Positions 31,141 through 45,400 of a stretch of DNA of 64,000 bases are shown in pieces. This stretch comes from Pyxicephalus adspersus (lineage: Eukaryota > Chordata > Amphibia > Anura > Pyxicephalidae), in the NCBI RefSeq assembly GCF_032062135.1, contig NC_092861.1:114477565-114541564 (forward strand), read 5' to 3'. The position numbers and the translations under genes are program-made. Position 1 is the stretch's first letter; every line of letters begins with the position of its first letter. The notes under the pieces were generated by a model. It did not search any database. It worked only from the letters and a program-made list of their open reading frames with translations, and was not told the DNA's origin.

Positions 31141-34100
31141 GTGAGATTGGTGCCCTGTGTGTGGCAGAGATGTGCAGGCCATGGGGCGGCCTGTGCTGTC
31201 ACTGGAAGCTTCACACTGCCTGTGTTGTGGGTCTACATTGCATTCACAGCTGGCACTTGTGTGTTATTTACATTCAGTGTTCTGCTTGTGTTACACAAAT
31301 ATGTGTGCTGCTTCTGTATAATATATCAGGCCAGACATTGCTCTATCACTTCCAGAATTGTTATGTTTTGTTACATTTATATTGTGTTACCAATCAACTA
31401 CTATTTGTACAGCGCTGTGTAATATGTTGGCGCTATATAAATCTTGTTTAATAATAATAATTAGAAACCAGCTCTGAGCTGCTTTGTAAAGATCACTGCC
31501 GTGTCCTCTGAATGAATGTTATTGAAAACAACATTGCCAGGTATTTCCCGGTGTCCATGTTTGCAGGTGATCACCTGGATGCCCACAAAGCATTTTTCAT
31601 TATAAGTGGTTGGCAAAATCTGCGATATGAATCCATTTCTAATATCCCCTCATTTCCTGCACAAATACATAGCACAATACCCTTCTATAGGTGATTTCAT
31701 GTGTTTGGAAAAGCCTGGAACATAAGAAAACACCCCGGGCACCAAGGTTGTAGATGGTTGCCGCAGATCGCCCATCCTTCTGAACGTGGCTGAAAGGTGA
31801 CAAGTCGAACTAAAACCCGGCAACTGTCTACCTGCGTTCCAGGGCAGTGCGCCGCCATCTTTCTTCTCTTTTTCAGATAATCATCGTTCATCTTGATTGG
31901 CAGTGCTGGGATGACGTATTTCATTCATTCTTCATTCATCCCAGGATGCGCAAGGGAAGCCAGGATTGCTGGGCTATTCTTCCTCCCATGTACTGCTCAG
32001 CTTTGATGCCAGAAACCCATAATGATCAGGCAGGTAAGACAGATTATTGCAGAAGGGACATCGCCTGTTCCTGTCAGCGATAATGACCTGCCTGATCATA
32101 CAAACCTAATGCGTCCCTAAACTCAATATTTTTATTTTACATAGTAGGGTAGACAACCCTTCTAGGTAAAGTAAAAATGTTTTTTAAATTTTTTTTTAAG
32201 TGCAACACTGCCCCTTTAAAGAGGAACTAAACTGAAAACTGTAAAAAAAAAAAAGTACACTTACCTTTAATCCCGCAGGGCAGTCCTATACATCCGGGGG
32301 TCCGAGTCCGATCACTGCCATCTTCGCTGCTTCTTCCAGGTTCTTCATCTTATGTCACCCAACCCAGGTACATGATCAGGTAACATAGTATGAAAAAAAA
32401 AACTTGTCGATCTCACTGTTCGTGTGTGGGATTGGCAATTTTTTTTTTTTGGCGCGAAAAAGGCTTCTTTTTAAAAAAAAAGTAGCACCGAAGAGCCTCC
32501 CAGGATGCGTGACTTAGGTATTCTGGGAGGCTCTGCGCTACCATTCGTTGTCTGCTAACGCATATGCCCTGATCTCGGGCATGCACAGAAGGGGAATTTT
32601 TCCACCTAAGGAAAAGAGATGCCAATCTCGCGCATGTGCAGTGAGATCGGCTACTTTTTTTTTCCCACTTCACACTGGCTACATCACCCAATCTCGCACA
32701 TCTTTTTGCGTTTTAGGCAACCCATTCCAATAAATAGGCTCACCTGCTGCAGATTATTGTTCTTGCACAGATGTGAATGGGCCCTTGTAGCCCTTTATGA
32801 CACTTGACATGGTCAGCAGTCTCTCTGTAATCAACACAGTTTTTGGCATGTGCATTATTAATCCTTTTTTGACATTTGTTTTTTTCAGGAAGATAATTCA
32901 AATGACGGAAGAGACACAGAAGAAATTTCTAATGATGGAAGTCAGCCACCAAAAAGAAGAAGAACACCATCTGGAGAAAGTTCTCCAAGTTGTGAAAATT
33001 CGAATCAAGATTTTGGGTAGGTTCATAGCTTCTAGCACCTAATGCAACTAATAAAACTGAACCAAACCAGGAATGGGGAGGGGGGGGGGGGGGGGGGTCT
33101 GTGCATGGGTAGGAGCTAGTGCCATTAGACATTTTTCCCCCGCATTTTGAGGTGGAACTAAACTTTATTTAAAAGTTGCAACCAAGCAACTGCTTTTTTG
33201 CAGATAGGTTAGGCGATGTTCCTTCTGCAATAAAAAAAAAAAGTTTCAGAAAAGACATGTCCCTTCTGTAAAACATATACCTGCCTGTTCACAGTGCACT
33301 TTCCTCTGCTCACTCCATCTTGGGTGCCAGCTGCTTCACCTGGTCCACTTCTGGGATTTTAGGACATTAAATGAGGTACATGGAGCTTTCTTGAGAAGCT
33401 TTTCCCAGAGTGGGGCTTTAATATCTGTTTGAGCATACATTCATTGGGTAATTATTTTACCCTATAAATAAAATAACATGTATATAAATGTTTTTTTTTT
33501 TTTTTTCCCTCTCTAGCTCTACCTATTTCCCAGCAGAAAATCTAGTTGAATACAAATGGCCGCCAGATGAAACTGGAGAGTACTATATGTTACAAGAGCA
33601 AGTTAGTGAATATTTGGGTGTCACTTCCTTTAAACGAAAATATCCAGGCAAGTATTGTGGTAGTTTATGTTTAAAAATATATAAATATTTTGAAAATATT
33701 TGAAGAATTGTTTGATGTAACTTGCATCAGTGCATGCTTGTTTTTGTATGATTTGTAATTGTATATTTACACAAAAGCAGCCATATTTTGCCTATCACAA
33801 CAGCTGCTATAGAAGAAACAATTCTATTGAGCCTGGAAGATAAAATAATTATTACATTGATATAGATGGGTTCTTACTTGTCAGCCTCCTTGAAATAGCA
33901 ATAAAGTTTAGTGAGCACACATGGTTCACTGGAGGTGATAACACACGTGTACTTGGGGTGCACATTTGTATGTAAACAATGATCAGGTAACACACCCTGG
34001 GCATTGCTACGCACTGTACTAAAAGGAATGATCCTTAGTTAACTTTAGGCTGGCTAGTTGTAGAGCAGTGTACCCCTAGACCAAATTTTCTGCCTCAAGT

Positions 34101-37100
34101 TTTCTCTTTCTGGACCGCTGTCATCACACAGCTGCTCAGTCTGGGCTTCCTGCAGAGTGAGCTGCCATTAAGTCTTTTAGGCTGGGTCTACATGGACAGT
34201 TTTAAAAATACATGTAAACATTCTTACTGTGTTTATATGCGTTTTATGCACCTTTGCTAGTGTTTTTAAGCTTGCCTTCAAACCGCTGGAAAACTTCTAT
34301 GCCACAGTTTCCCCCCGTTTACGTTTCTTATAAACGCAGGATAACCTGGGAAAATGTCCCTATTGAAATCAATGGATGTGTTTATCTGCGTTAACCCTGC
34401 GTTTAAATTTTTTAAATGTTGATATAGTTTACACGGATGTTTTCCCCAGTGTTTAACCTGAGGCTTTAAAAGCCCATGTTTGAAATTCCCATGCATTCCA
34501 ATGGGCTAATACAATATCTACATTATACATAATGCTTCTTGCAATGTTTTAAAAATTAAAATGCAAGGTTAATGCGGGAAAACGTGGATAAGTCCGTCTA
34601 TTGATTTCAATGGGGGCAATTCCCGCGCTTGAAATGTAAACGAGGGAAAACGCGGCATAGGCGTTTTCAAGCTGTTTAAAGACAAGCTTTAAAATGCTAA
34701 AAAAAGTGCATAAAAAACGCATATAAATGCGTTTTTTAAAACCCGTCCCTGTAGACCTAGCCTTAGATGTTTTTACAAATGCATGTAAATGTTCCTACTG
34801 CGTTTATATGCACTTTTATTAGCGGTTTAAACCTTGCCTATACTGCGTTTTTAACACGTTTACGTTTCACATGCTTATAAACGCAGAACAACGCCCCATT
34901 GAAGTGTTTACCCACATTTTACCGCATTTTTTTTGGCATCTTCTATTCGTTAACCCCCCGTTTTAATTTTTTAAACGTTGCCTCAAGGAAACGTCCTGGT
35001 GAAGATTAGCCCATTGGCATGCATGGGAATTTCAAACATGGGAAAATTTTGTGTGGACTAAGTTTAGGAAGATTGGTGCAATGTATATAACATTGTTTCT
35101 ATATACAGTGTTTTCCTTTTTTATTATTGTATCTTTCTCCTGAAATCTGCCAGCACATCTGACAGACTGCCCCTCTCAGGAACAATTTGCTACAGTTCAG
35201 ATCAATAACTATTTGTTACACACAGCAGATCCCTGGTGTATACAGGTGTAGGTAAAAGGACAGGCTAAGACCTGTAGCTAGAGCAAGTAATCCTGCACCG
35301 CTACCAGTGGCTGGCACCTTGTCACTGAAAGAACCAGCGCTTGCAGGTTTACCAGCATGCAGCAGGGAGCGGTTCTGTACCGCTCAATGCAACTCCCCCT
35401 TTCATTCTTAATTGGGCTGCTGCAGGTAGGTGCTACATGTACATCTCCCCCAAGGCAATGGTTCACTAGTCTGAGAAAGCAGTCACTGCACTGCAACCTC
35501 ATTGCCAGCCTGAACAAGGTTTAGTTCACATTTTGCAAGCAGATTTAAGCAATTTCCATTAAATACTTCCTGAAATAAATGGTTATCATTGACAAAACTT
35601 GTTTATTTTTTTTTCTTCTTGATGGCAGAAGGCAGTCTCATTGCACTGCATGCAACATTTTTTTTTTGTTTTTTTTAAAATGTTCATCTTGTGTGTATGA
35701 GGTTTGTGGGCCAATCATGAACCAGGTATGATATATTCTCACTAAAAATTCGCAATATTGTTCATTTAAAAGCTTACATCTACACAGATGAATGTTTTGC
35801 ATTTGTAAAAGTGAAACTCCTGCCAAACCGTTACATACGTGCATCCCTATCAGCATATTGTGTGCACTCCAGCATACCTGATTGATATTTTTTTTAATAA
35901 TGTACCAGACCAGTCTTGATATCAAGACCCAAATAGACTGCATGTGTCTGTTAGTATAAATCCAAAGACATACATTCATCAGTATGCAGTTGTACAACAT
36001 CCCACATGACAGAAGTAGATGCAGCATATTGTACCCTTTAACCACTTAATGAGTAACATGCACCCTTCCCCCCAAGCTGAAGGAGGTGATTTACCAGAAC
36101 ACTTGAATATTGCAGGTAGATTTACAATTTTTAAGCATTTTAAGACATCACCTAAATTCTTTTAATTTTCTATGCAATACACCAGCAGTGCTAAGTGGAT
36201 TACGAAACCAGGAAACTGGACATTCAGAGCAAGTAGAAGGCATCTTATTGTGTTACTAGTAACCACAAGTAATGAAAAGGTTTTTACTGAAGCACCATAG
36301 ATTCTTGGAATCTCCACCTTGATATCAGCCTTCAGTAATACCCTGTAAAACACATTCTATGAGGAGACAAAAGTGCTCAAAAAAGTAGATGTTCTATTTA
36401 CCATTTAAATGGTGCCCTGCTAGCCCTAACAAGAACACCCCAAAATATAGTAATGTGCTGAATTAATGCAGTGCATATTTTAGTGGGGCTGAAAGGTTAG
36501 TAAAACACAATTGCTGTGTTTGCTGGATGGCATTAGTATCTCACTAAATTCTTTTTTCATTTTGGTGCCCAGGAACTGCTTTTTAAAAAGAACGCTTCTT
36601 TTTCTCATCAGATTTAGAACGTAGAGATCTATCGCACAAGGAGAAGTTGTATCTGCGAGAGCAAAATGTCATTACAGAAACTCAGTGTACTCTAGGTAAG
36701 GTACTATAACCAATTCATTTTTTTCCCCTCTTTGTACAACTTGTATAGCAACGTAGTGACCTTGTCATTATTTTTAAATAAATAAAGCAGCTTTTAAGAA
36801 TTATATTACTCGCCAGTCTTGCTGCAGTACTAGTATGCTATATGATGTTACATCAGAGTACTCGCTCTGTGAGTGATGGAATAAAGAGGGAAGTTTACTA
36901 TAAGATTTTCTATTTTATTGTTTTGGTAGTGAGTTATTGTTGCCAGTCGTTATCATTATTTTGTCTTATCACTACAAAGAGCTTTGTTCCAGAAATTTTT
37001 AAGCCGGTCCAAATTCTGTTTGGCATCTTGTGAGTTAGAGGTTTTGTGGTTTTTGCTTTTTTCTAGCAACTCAGCTGTGCAGCCCTTTTTTGTTCCAGTT

Positions 37101-39991
37101 CCTCCATCTTGATATAGCAACACTGTTTTAACTTTTTTTTTACAGAGATTTGTTTTTTTTTTTCATCTCAACATATTCTCCTGGTAGTTGGGGTTAGTCT
37201 ATCTGACCATGACATGGTAACGATTAAACCCCTAACTTTCAACTTTCTTATTAGAGTTTGAACGCTACTGACAGGTACTTTTCAAACTCTGTGCATTTTG
37301 TTAGATTTTTTTTTTTCCTAATTTTGTACAAATCCAAAACATTTTCCCACAGTTCTATTGAAATTTTTGGTGCTTTTCCCATGGCTCTATATCCAGCAGA
37401 TTCAGTGAGAATTAATTTAAATTTGCCATTTATACACAGACATTGATTACAGGTCTGGACGCTCCCTCCGAATTGCCCTTAATTGGAACCTATATTTTAA
37501 CTATGATAAGATTATTTGGGTGATTTCAGTGATCATCAATTATTTTAAAAAGCACACGATATCACAATTATGTGATAATAAATTGCTTCATCTGAGCACA
37601 CACTCTAAATAAAAGTTCAGTTTTCTGTATGATCACTCATATTTTCCAAACATTCTTTTACAGATTTTTCCAAGGTATATACATTTATGAGCACAACTGT
37701 TTTTGTGCTCAGTGGTATCATTTCATTTATTGACTTGTTTTTACATCTTCTGATTAACTTTTAATTAATTTACTCTCTGCTTTGTTTTGTAGCTGCACTA
37801 ATGGAAAGTAAAAAAATTTTTTTCCCAATATCTGTCAAATACTAACCTCTTTTGCTTGTCATTGCTTAAAGAAGCCGATGACATGTTTTTATTCCTTATC
37901 TTTCTATGTGCTAAACGTACAATGTTAAAGAAGCAGTTTAAAAAAAATGATACAGATATATTGTGTTTTGTGCAGACAATGTTCCACTTTTAGGTTGGTA
38001 TGGCTGTTCATAGTGGTCTGGCCATAGACCCATCATAGCTTCCACTTCTCTTTTGTCTTTAAGCAGGGTCATCACACATAAATACTATTTTTTTGTTTGG
38101 GGGTGGGATTCAGAGGAGAAGCAGGAAAGTTCCTTTCCAGCTTAAGAAGCTTAGATTTGATTATCTGGAGTTATTCATTAACTGTAACAAGTCAGTTTGT
38201 ATAAAACACACACGCAAAACCCTCATACCCACTGTGCATTTCTTACCTTTTCTTCGCTGAGAGCTAATAGAAACTCTAGGTTCTTTTTTGTTTAGCAGAC
38301 AAAGTAACTAACTCCCTTTTCCTCCATGGAATAGCACTGCTTTCTAATTAGCTACACAATCCCCAGTGCCATGTGTTACCCAAAGCCTTGTGTAAGTTCC
38401 AACTGGGATTATTTTAGAATTTACTGAGGGCTTATTCTGCTCCTCCAAGCAACAAATAGAGCAGCAGGGGAGCAAAGAGGACGCAAGTATTGAGGTGCTT
38501 CAAAGACTGGCTTTAAAGTAATATTGCACAAGGTACAGTTTACTTTAAAGAACTCCATGCTTTTGACATATTAGAATCTAGTATTTTTCCTTAATGGTTG
38601 GACAATTGGAACATTCCTCTCCCCTTACCCTTTTTTAAGGTCTGACAGCTTTAAGAAGTGATGAAGTAATTGACCTTATGATAAAGGAGTACCCAACCAA
38701 GCATGCAGAGTACTCAGTCATTCTTCAAGAGAAGGAGCGCCAGCGCATTACAGACCATTACAAGGAGTACTCGGTAAGTAACATGCTTGTGCAGTAAAAT
38801 TAATATTTGGTTCTTATGGTTTTCTATGTATTGTGAACAATACATACAAAACAAATAATTGCATGATGTGTCTAAGTGTAGAATGGCAAAAGGTGGGAAA
38901 ACCTGTCATACTATTTTATGATACCTGTCCCCAGTAGGTGAGGGGAAATCTTCTCAACAGGGACACAGATGACCCTATAAGCAGTTATAAAACTTCCCCA
39001 CGTTTACTGGAGTTTGACTTTAGGAGTGTAGTTTTGGAACAGATATTTGGTTTCAATTTTATACACTGCTCTTCTGTTGAAACATTTATTTATTTTTTTA
39101 CCCCTTCTACTATTTAAATGCCATTAAATACAATATTGAACAGATTTTATCTTGATTGTCATTTGTGCTCCTTTGTGCTATGATCACAGTGAAGTGTATT
39201 GAATTGCAAAAAGGCTGATCAAGCCATATCTTTAAGGAAACATGTATTGTAAGAATATGCAGGGTACCAGTAATAGTAATAATAATAATGTTATTTATCT
39301 TATTGTCTTTCTGATCCAATGGATTTAGTGCTGTACATTGTTTTTCATGAAAATTTATTTTACAGTAGAATATAATAGTATGAGTATAAAAAAAGTTTGA
39401 AACACAAAATCATGTCAAAGTTTATTATTAAATGTATTTAATTTAATATTTTGACATGATTTTCTGTTTCAAACTATATTATACTCATACTATTATATTC
39501 TACTGTAAAATAAATTTTCATGAAAAACAATGTACCGCTTTTAGACATATAAATCCGGACAGAAATGAACCGCCCAGGAGGTTAAATCCATAACCTGAGG
39601 AAAGTAAAAGTTCATAAATGGTTTCATGTATGTTCAGGTCTCTGACTTGGCAGGTAATGATGCTTAAAAGCTAACATTTTCAGCATGAGTTCAGCATTGG
39701 CAGCCGGTGTATTTCTCTCAGTGCAGGGTTTCATTCAAACTTTACTTATTTTGCATTATTGCAACTCGAACTGTATTTCACCCCTGGGGATTGTAGGTTT
39801 TTTGACTTTAATTAACTTTCTTTAAACTGAAGTCAGTAATTATTTATTTTTGCAATTCTTTGAATTGGAATCCAAAATGACCATCTTCTAAAACAAAGGA
39901 AAGGAAAATGTTGACACCAACAGCACAGACAGTTCTAACCTCCATAAAATATGTTTGCCATTACTTTGCTTGCAACTATTAATGGCGGGAT

Positions 39992-40023
<32 letters not shown>

Positions 40024-42425
40024 TGTTGGGGGTGTTTTGGGACTTGATACCCGGCTTGGCACAGCTAATGATTTAATGTAGGTATTAACTACAAATTTTG
40101 CTTAACTTTAAGCTCTAGTTTTATGAACATGTAACATGCTGCTTTGGTATCATGTGCATACCGGCAACATTTATACATATATGGGTGTAAATAATATTCA
40201 TCATTAACACCATAACACCCACCTATGTAGTAGTTGTACTATAATAAGACATTTGGTACTATGCAGCCAATCATCTGACCCCATCTGCAAGTACTTACAG
40301 ATAGGTAGATAGCTAGGATTAAGACCTGTGGACTGCTCCTGTCTTGTAACATGATGGTTAGATACCCATAGTGGAACTGTATTCAAAATGATTATTTTGT
40401 TTCTGGTAGAGAAAGGTCTCCTTTGTCTTTCTTGTTGTCGGGCATTCATTTTTAACTAAGTTGGCATAAATGGATGTATAAATTCAAACTAATGATCTAT
40501 TGAAAACATGAATGAGCAGAGGTTGCATTCTGTAAAATTCTAAAGTAAAGATTCCAACATTCCTGTTTGATATTTGTGATTGTTGGCCTCTCAGGCCAAT
40601 GGACAGGTAAGTGGGTGCCATGTTTGACTTTACAAAGGTTGATATTTGCATAATCTCCAGCTATCCATCCATAGATTTCTTGATTGTTTTGGCACAAGGT
40701 TTTAATAACATGCTCAGATGAGTTGGCTTGCATGCTTTCAGACAGTTTAATGTATCATTTTCAGACAGTTTTCAATGTTGTGTAAAATTAAATTAAAAAA
40801 AAAAGGTTTTGAGTTAATTAATTTAACTAAATTTGCCTTTCTTTTTAAATAAGGGTTTATTAAAAAAAAATATCCTTAGGTGGATGTCAGTAGGTTCAGT
40901 GGTTCATGATTATAGTGATTTTTTACATTTTGACTGCTACCTGCTAACTGGCACTCAGATATGTGGGGGACTTGTGTTAGAGTAACTTTCTATATGTCTT
41001 AATAAGAATGCCATTATTACTATTATTATTACTATTAGTGCTTTTTGTGTTTTGATACTGTAGGAAACGATTTGGTTAGGTTGGTTACAGGCATCAACAG
41101 GCAGGTAAAGTCCTAGGTGATCTGCTGGTAGTGGGGAGAGTAAAGTCGTCCAAAAGTTGGTTAATATGGAACCAGTTCTACCTGAACAAAAGCTCCCTAG
41201 GCATCACATGGTGTTCCATTAGTTAAAGGGATATATAAGATTGCATGTGTATATTTTACCTGCAGTATCGTCTAGGTCTTGTCTTTTGTCTTTCTACTGT
41301 ATTAGTTTAATATAGTATTCACTAATCTGTCATGGTTCCTGACCTTAAAGAGTCAGTCATAATGGTTTAATCTTGTGAGTAGGCACTCACAGTATGGCAC
41401 CAGGACTTCACTGTATATAAATGAATAAATTCTTCTTTGCAGCTTCAGAAAATCAGGAGAAGCAGTGAGGTATATACTTAAAATCTACATTTGTTTGAAC
41501 CAGAGGTCATATTTAAAGCAGTCTGCCATAGCATGGTTACAGACCTCTAACTCTAAAACCATTTACAGTACAGTAAATAGTGTTAGCTGTATTACATTTT
41601 ACACAACACATCAAAATTGTTGGGTTTTACAAATACCGTAAGTAGTTTTTTTAAGGACCAAAGCACAAACCGCTTTTATACCAATATTTTTCTGCAGCAG
41701 ATGACTACTGAAGATATTCAGAATGACGTATGTGATCAGGATGACACGGGGAAAGTAAACACAGTTTTGCTGTCAAATTATCTTATTATTTTAAAAGATT
41801 TGCCTGGTATATCTAAATAGTATATTCTGTTTTTACAGCAACAGCAGCAACAAAACACACAGAAAGTGGAAGCGAGTAAAGTTCCAGAGTACATCAAAAA
41901 AGCTGCCAAAAAAGCTGCAGAATTCAACAGCAATTTAAATCGTGAAAGAATGGAAGAAAGAAGAGCATATTTTGACTTGCAGACTCATGTAAGACAGCAT
42001 TTGATCAACTGCATAAACTAAACCTGTCCCTGCATCAGCTTTAACATGCAAATGAACTTACAAAAAAAAAAACTGAGCAGGCAGGTTTAGTATTTCAGAA
42101 GAGACATGCTGATTTGTGGGGAAAAAAAAAGACATTGGCTGGCCCATCTTTGCGATCTTTTCCTCAATATACACCGAGCTGCACAGCTCAGTGTACAATC
42201 TCGGTGTAGCTGGCTGCCATGAATGAATGAGCTCTTAAGCACATTTCTGGGAGTTACATTATTCTATCTTGGCCTATCAAGATAGCCAAAGATGGCTGTC
42301 TTCCCTTTCATAGCTACTTTTTATTATTATTATTAATATTATTATAATTAATAATAATAATAATAATAAACAGGATTTATATAGTGCCAACATATTACGC
42401 AGAGCTGTACAATTCATTTTAATTT

Positions 42426-42477
<52 letters not shown>

Positions 42478-45400
42478 AATTATAATATTAATTATAATTC
42501 AACAATTGGGAAATGTTTGCACAATATATGATGAACCAGATATGACACAGACTGCCTTAACCCCCCCAGTGGAAATCCCAAGTCACACTCGGGGTTGCTA
42601 AAAAGATTTAAAAAAAAAACACTTACCTTGTTCCATTGTCACCCCCCCAGTGTACTTCTGGTCCCCGCAGGTCTTGGGGACACGGCTTCTCCCTCCGATC
42701 TCCAGCCGGCGAATGCAGAGACTCTGGGGTTTCCCAGTGACGTCAGTCAAATAATTTTCTATTGTATTCAAAACAAAATAGCTGTATTGAGTCCAGTACA
42801 AAGAAATCTTGAATAAATATATATATATATATATATGTATGTATGCTACTGTACAGTTATATTACATGTATCACAATGTTTTTATTTTTTCTTTTACCAG
42901 ATTTTTGTGTTTTTTTAAAAAAGTTTATTATTAAATGTTTTAAATATTGGACATATTTCGGTGAGGCATGCCTAAGAATTATAGGCCCACAATGTAAAAT
43001 AAATTTCCATGCAAAAAAGTGACTCTTTTTGCATGGAAATTTGGACAGAATTAGAACCCTAGGGGGTATTATTATTTAATTACATTAGAAAATTGATCTG
43101 ACAACGTGCTGAATATTTAATGCATGTGTACTTGGATTCTTGAATATTTGTGATGGCTGATTGTTTTGAATAGGATGTCATATTTTATTGAATTTTTTTT
43201 TTTTGTGCTTTGTAAATGAACAGGTGATACAGGTACCTCAGGGAAAGTACAAAATCCTGCCTACTGAAATGACAAAAGTGAGCCCTTATCCTGTTTCCCT
43301 TATACCTGGACAGTTTCAAGAGTATTACAAAAGGTTTGTTTGTCTTTGCTTATACAGCTCTAGATTTTGTGTTTTGTATGAACAGAGTATTGCCATGCCG
43401 CTGCTGCATTCCAACTTTGTATGGCCACTCTTTGTAAGGCCATTTTTCCCTTGTCCACACCTAATGGACAGCCCAGCTGTCATACTAATTTTGTGCCTTC
43501 ATCTAATGTTCCACTTTAAAAGCTTGGTATCTGGCAGGCCCTTGTTGCAAAAAGGTTGCACTTACACGGTCACCTTACATTCCTGGGAAAAGGTGTCTAC
43601 CGTTGGGTCAAAATTTGCATCATAAGCACAATGGAAAGTTGAACTGGGGCTTTATCACTTTAAGGCATGGACACCCTTGGGCACAATAAATGCTTGTTCA
43701 CACAGTTTTGCAGCTGTGTGAGAAGGTGGTTCCTAGCAGTTCACTTAAACAGAAAACGCAAAGCCCCTCATTATACTTGAAATCCCTATTTACCATTGTA
43801 CCTGTCTCTGCACTTATCTTTGAGCCAGTCCAATTAGGCAGGTACCTTGGTGTGTTGTTTTCCTTTTTCACACACGCGGCAGCATCAATCTTGGCAACTA
43901 GAACACCAGGCAAGGGATGCATGTGCCCCAGGCAATCCTTTCCTAATAGTGCAGAATGCTCAGGCTTTATTAATAACCAATTGTTTTTTTTTTAAGTGCC
44001 AAATGTGTCTCTGCCTCATGCATTTACATATTGTAAAACATCCCAAAGATCCCCAAAGATCAAACGCCAATGGGCTCTGTTTGATTAATAGGCAAATCGG
44101 TATATATTACAGAACTAACATACTCATATGCAGTGCTTTACAAAGTCCATAGTCATGTCACTAACTGTCCCTCCAAGCAGCTCACAATCTAATGTCCCTA
44201 CCTCAGTCATATGTTAATAATACAGTCTAAGGTCAATTTTGCAGGGAAGCCAATAAACTAACTGCATGGTTTTGGAATGTGGAGTACCCAGAGGAAACCC
44301 TTGCAGACATGGGAAGAACCTGCACACTCCATGCAGGTAGTGTCCTGGCTGAGATTCGAACCTGAGATTGAGCGCTGCAAATGCTAACCTCTGAGCCACT
44401 GCGATGTGCTTATTATGGAAATTTGAATCTGTAATTGGTTATTAATGTCAGTGGTTATTAATCATGTAAATATATGAATGGTTAACCTTTAAATGTATCC
44501 TTTTAATTGCTACATAATATAGTAGAGTTCAACCCTGAATTTTCTTTTAAGCTGGGTGGGAAGAAATTGTAGGCGGGTGGAAGCCCCAGATTTGTAACCC
44601 AATTTATTAGTAACCGCCAAAAAACAGCCAGGAGGTTGCTGAAAAATGCCTGGGGGTGCGCTCAGCTAAAAGGGTCTGGGGAGAACACTGTATAGCAGCA
44701 TTCTGTGAATCAAAAGATTGGCAGTGATTTATGGACTGGAGTTTAAACAGAGGTCATACAGTTTGGTTTCAAAACTCTATCAATTATATTGTGTACACAT
44801 AACACACACTCGTGTGCACACACAAAGTTTAGGACGCTGTGTAAATTGTGTTTTTAATAAAGTAGGTGCAGTAAAGGGTTGTTCTGCTGTTAGCATGCTC
44901 AGCAAGGTGAGTCTTGTGTGCTTTCTATTTCACCTAACTCACTAATGAAATTCTGTCCACTTTTGCTTCACCATGTGACCTTGTTTTGTAACCTTTGTCG
45001 ATAATAAAACTTATTGTTAATACGTTTCTTTAAGCTTTTTAAAAAATGTAGTGTTGATTGCAAATTCAAAACATATATATTTTTTCATTGTATACCATGT
45101 CTGAATTTTTTTTTTTTGCCTTTGTAGGTATTCTCCCAATGAGCTCCGGTACTTACCATTAAACACAGCTTTGTATGAGCCTCCACTGGACCCCCTTGAT
45201 CCTGAACTGTTAGCATTTGACAGTGATGGTGATTCTGATGAGGTTGATGAAGGACGCAGAGAGAAAAAAAAAGGCAAAGGTTCCTCAGTAAGTCTGTCCT
45301 TCATGAATATTCAGGTTTTGCACTTCTTGGAAAAGGTAATGAATTAACAATTATAGCCTTTAAAGTGCATACTGTAGCACTGTACAGAATATGGTAAAGT

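Larger units (their letters stand above)
30830..31145 (+). promoter_or_regulatory. CpG-rich promoter of PHF10, possibly bidirectional
   Basis: In a window that is otherwise poor in CpG, this block is GC- and CpG-rich and contains the PHF10 start codon. It has a CCAAT box at 30863-30867 inside the palindromic cggCCAATgggccgg and a good YY1-type site, AAAATGGCGGG, at 30833-30843. The divergent GNPAT-like gene faces away from it, so shared use is possible, but that gene's first exon was not located. Confidence 0.65.
33648..36611 (+). other. PHF10 intron 3, a GC-AG intron
   Basis: The intron begins gcaagt and ends tttctcatcag. The only other nearby donor, GT at 33652, would bring a TAG within four codons of exon 4. 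It contains two family B elements (34177-35068). Confidence 0.9.

Noticed and set aside
33651..33660. GT at 33652 as the normal donor of PHF10 exon 3
   Set aside because: It would shift the frame and give TAG early in exon 4. The GC donor keeps the conserved protein.
45017..45304. Minus-strand ORF rich in Ser over PHF10 exon 8
   Set aside because: It is the antisense shadow of the acidic, Ser-rich PHF10 exon 8.
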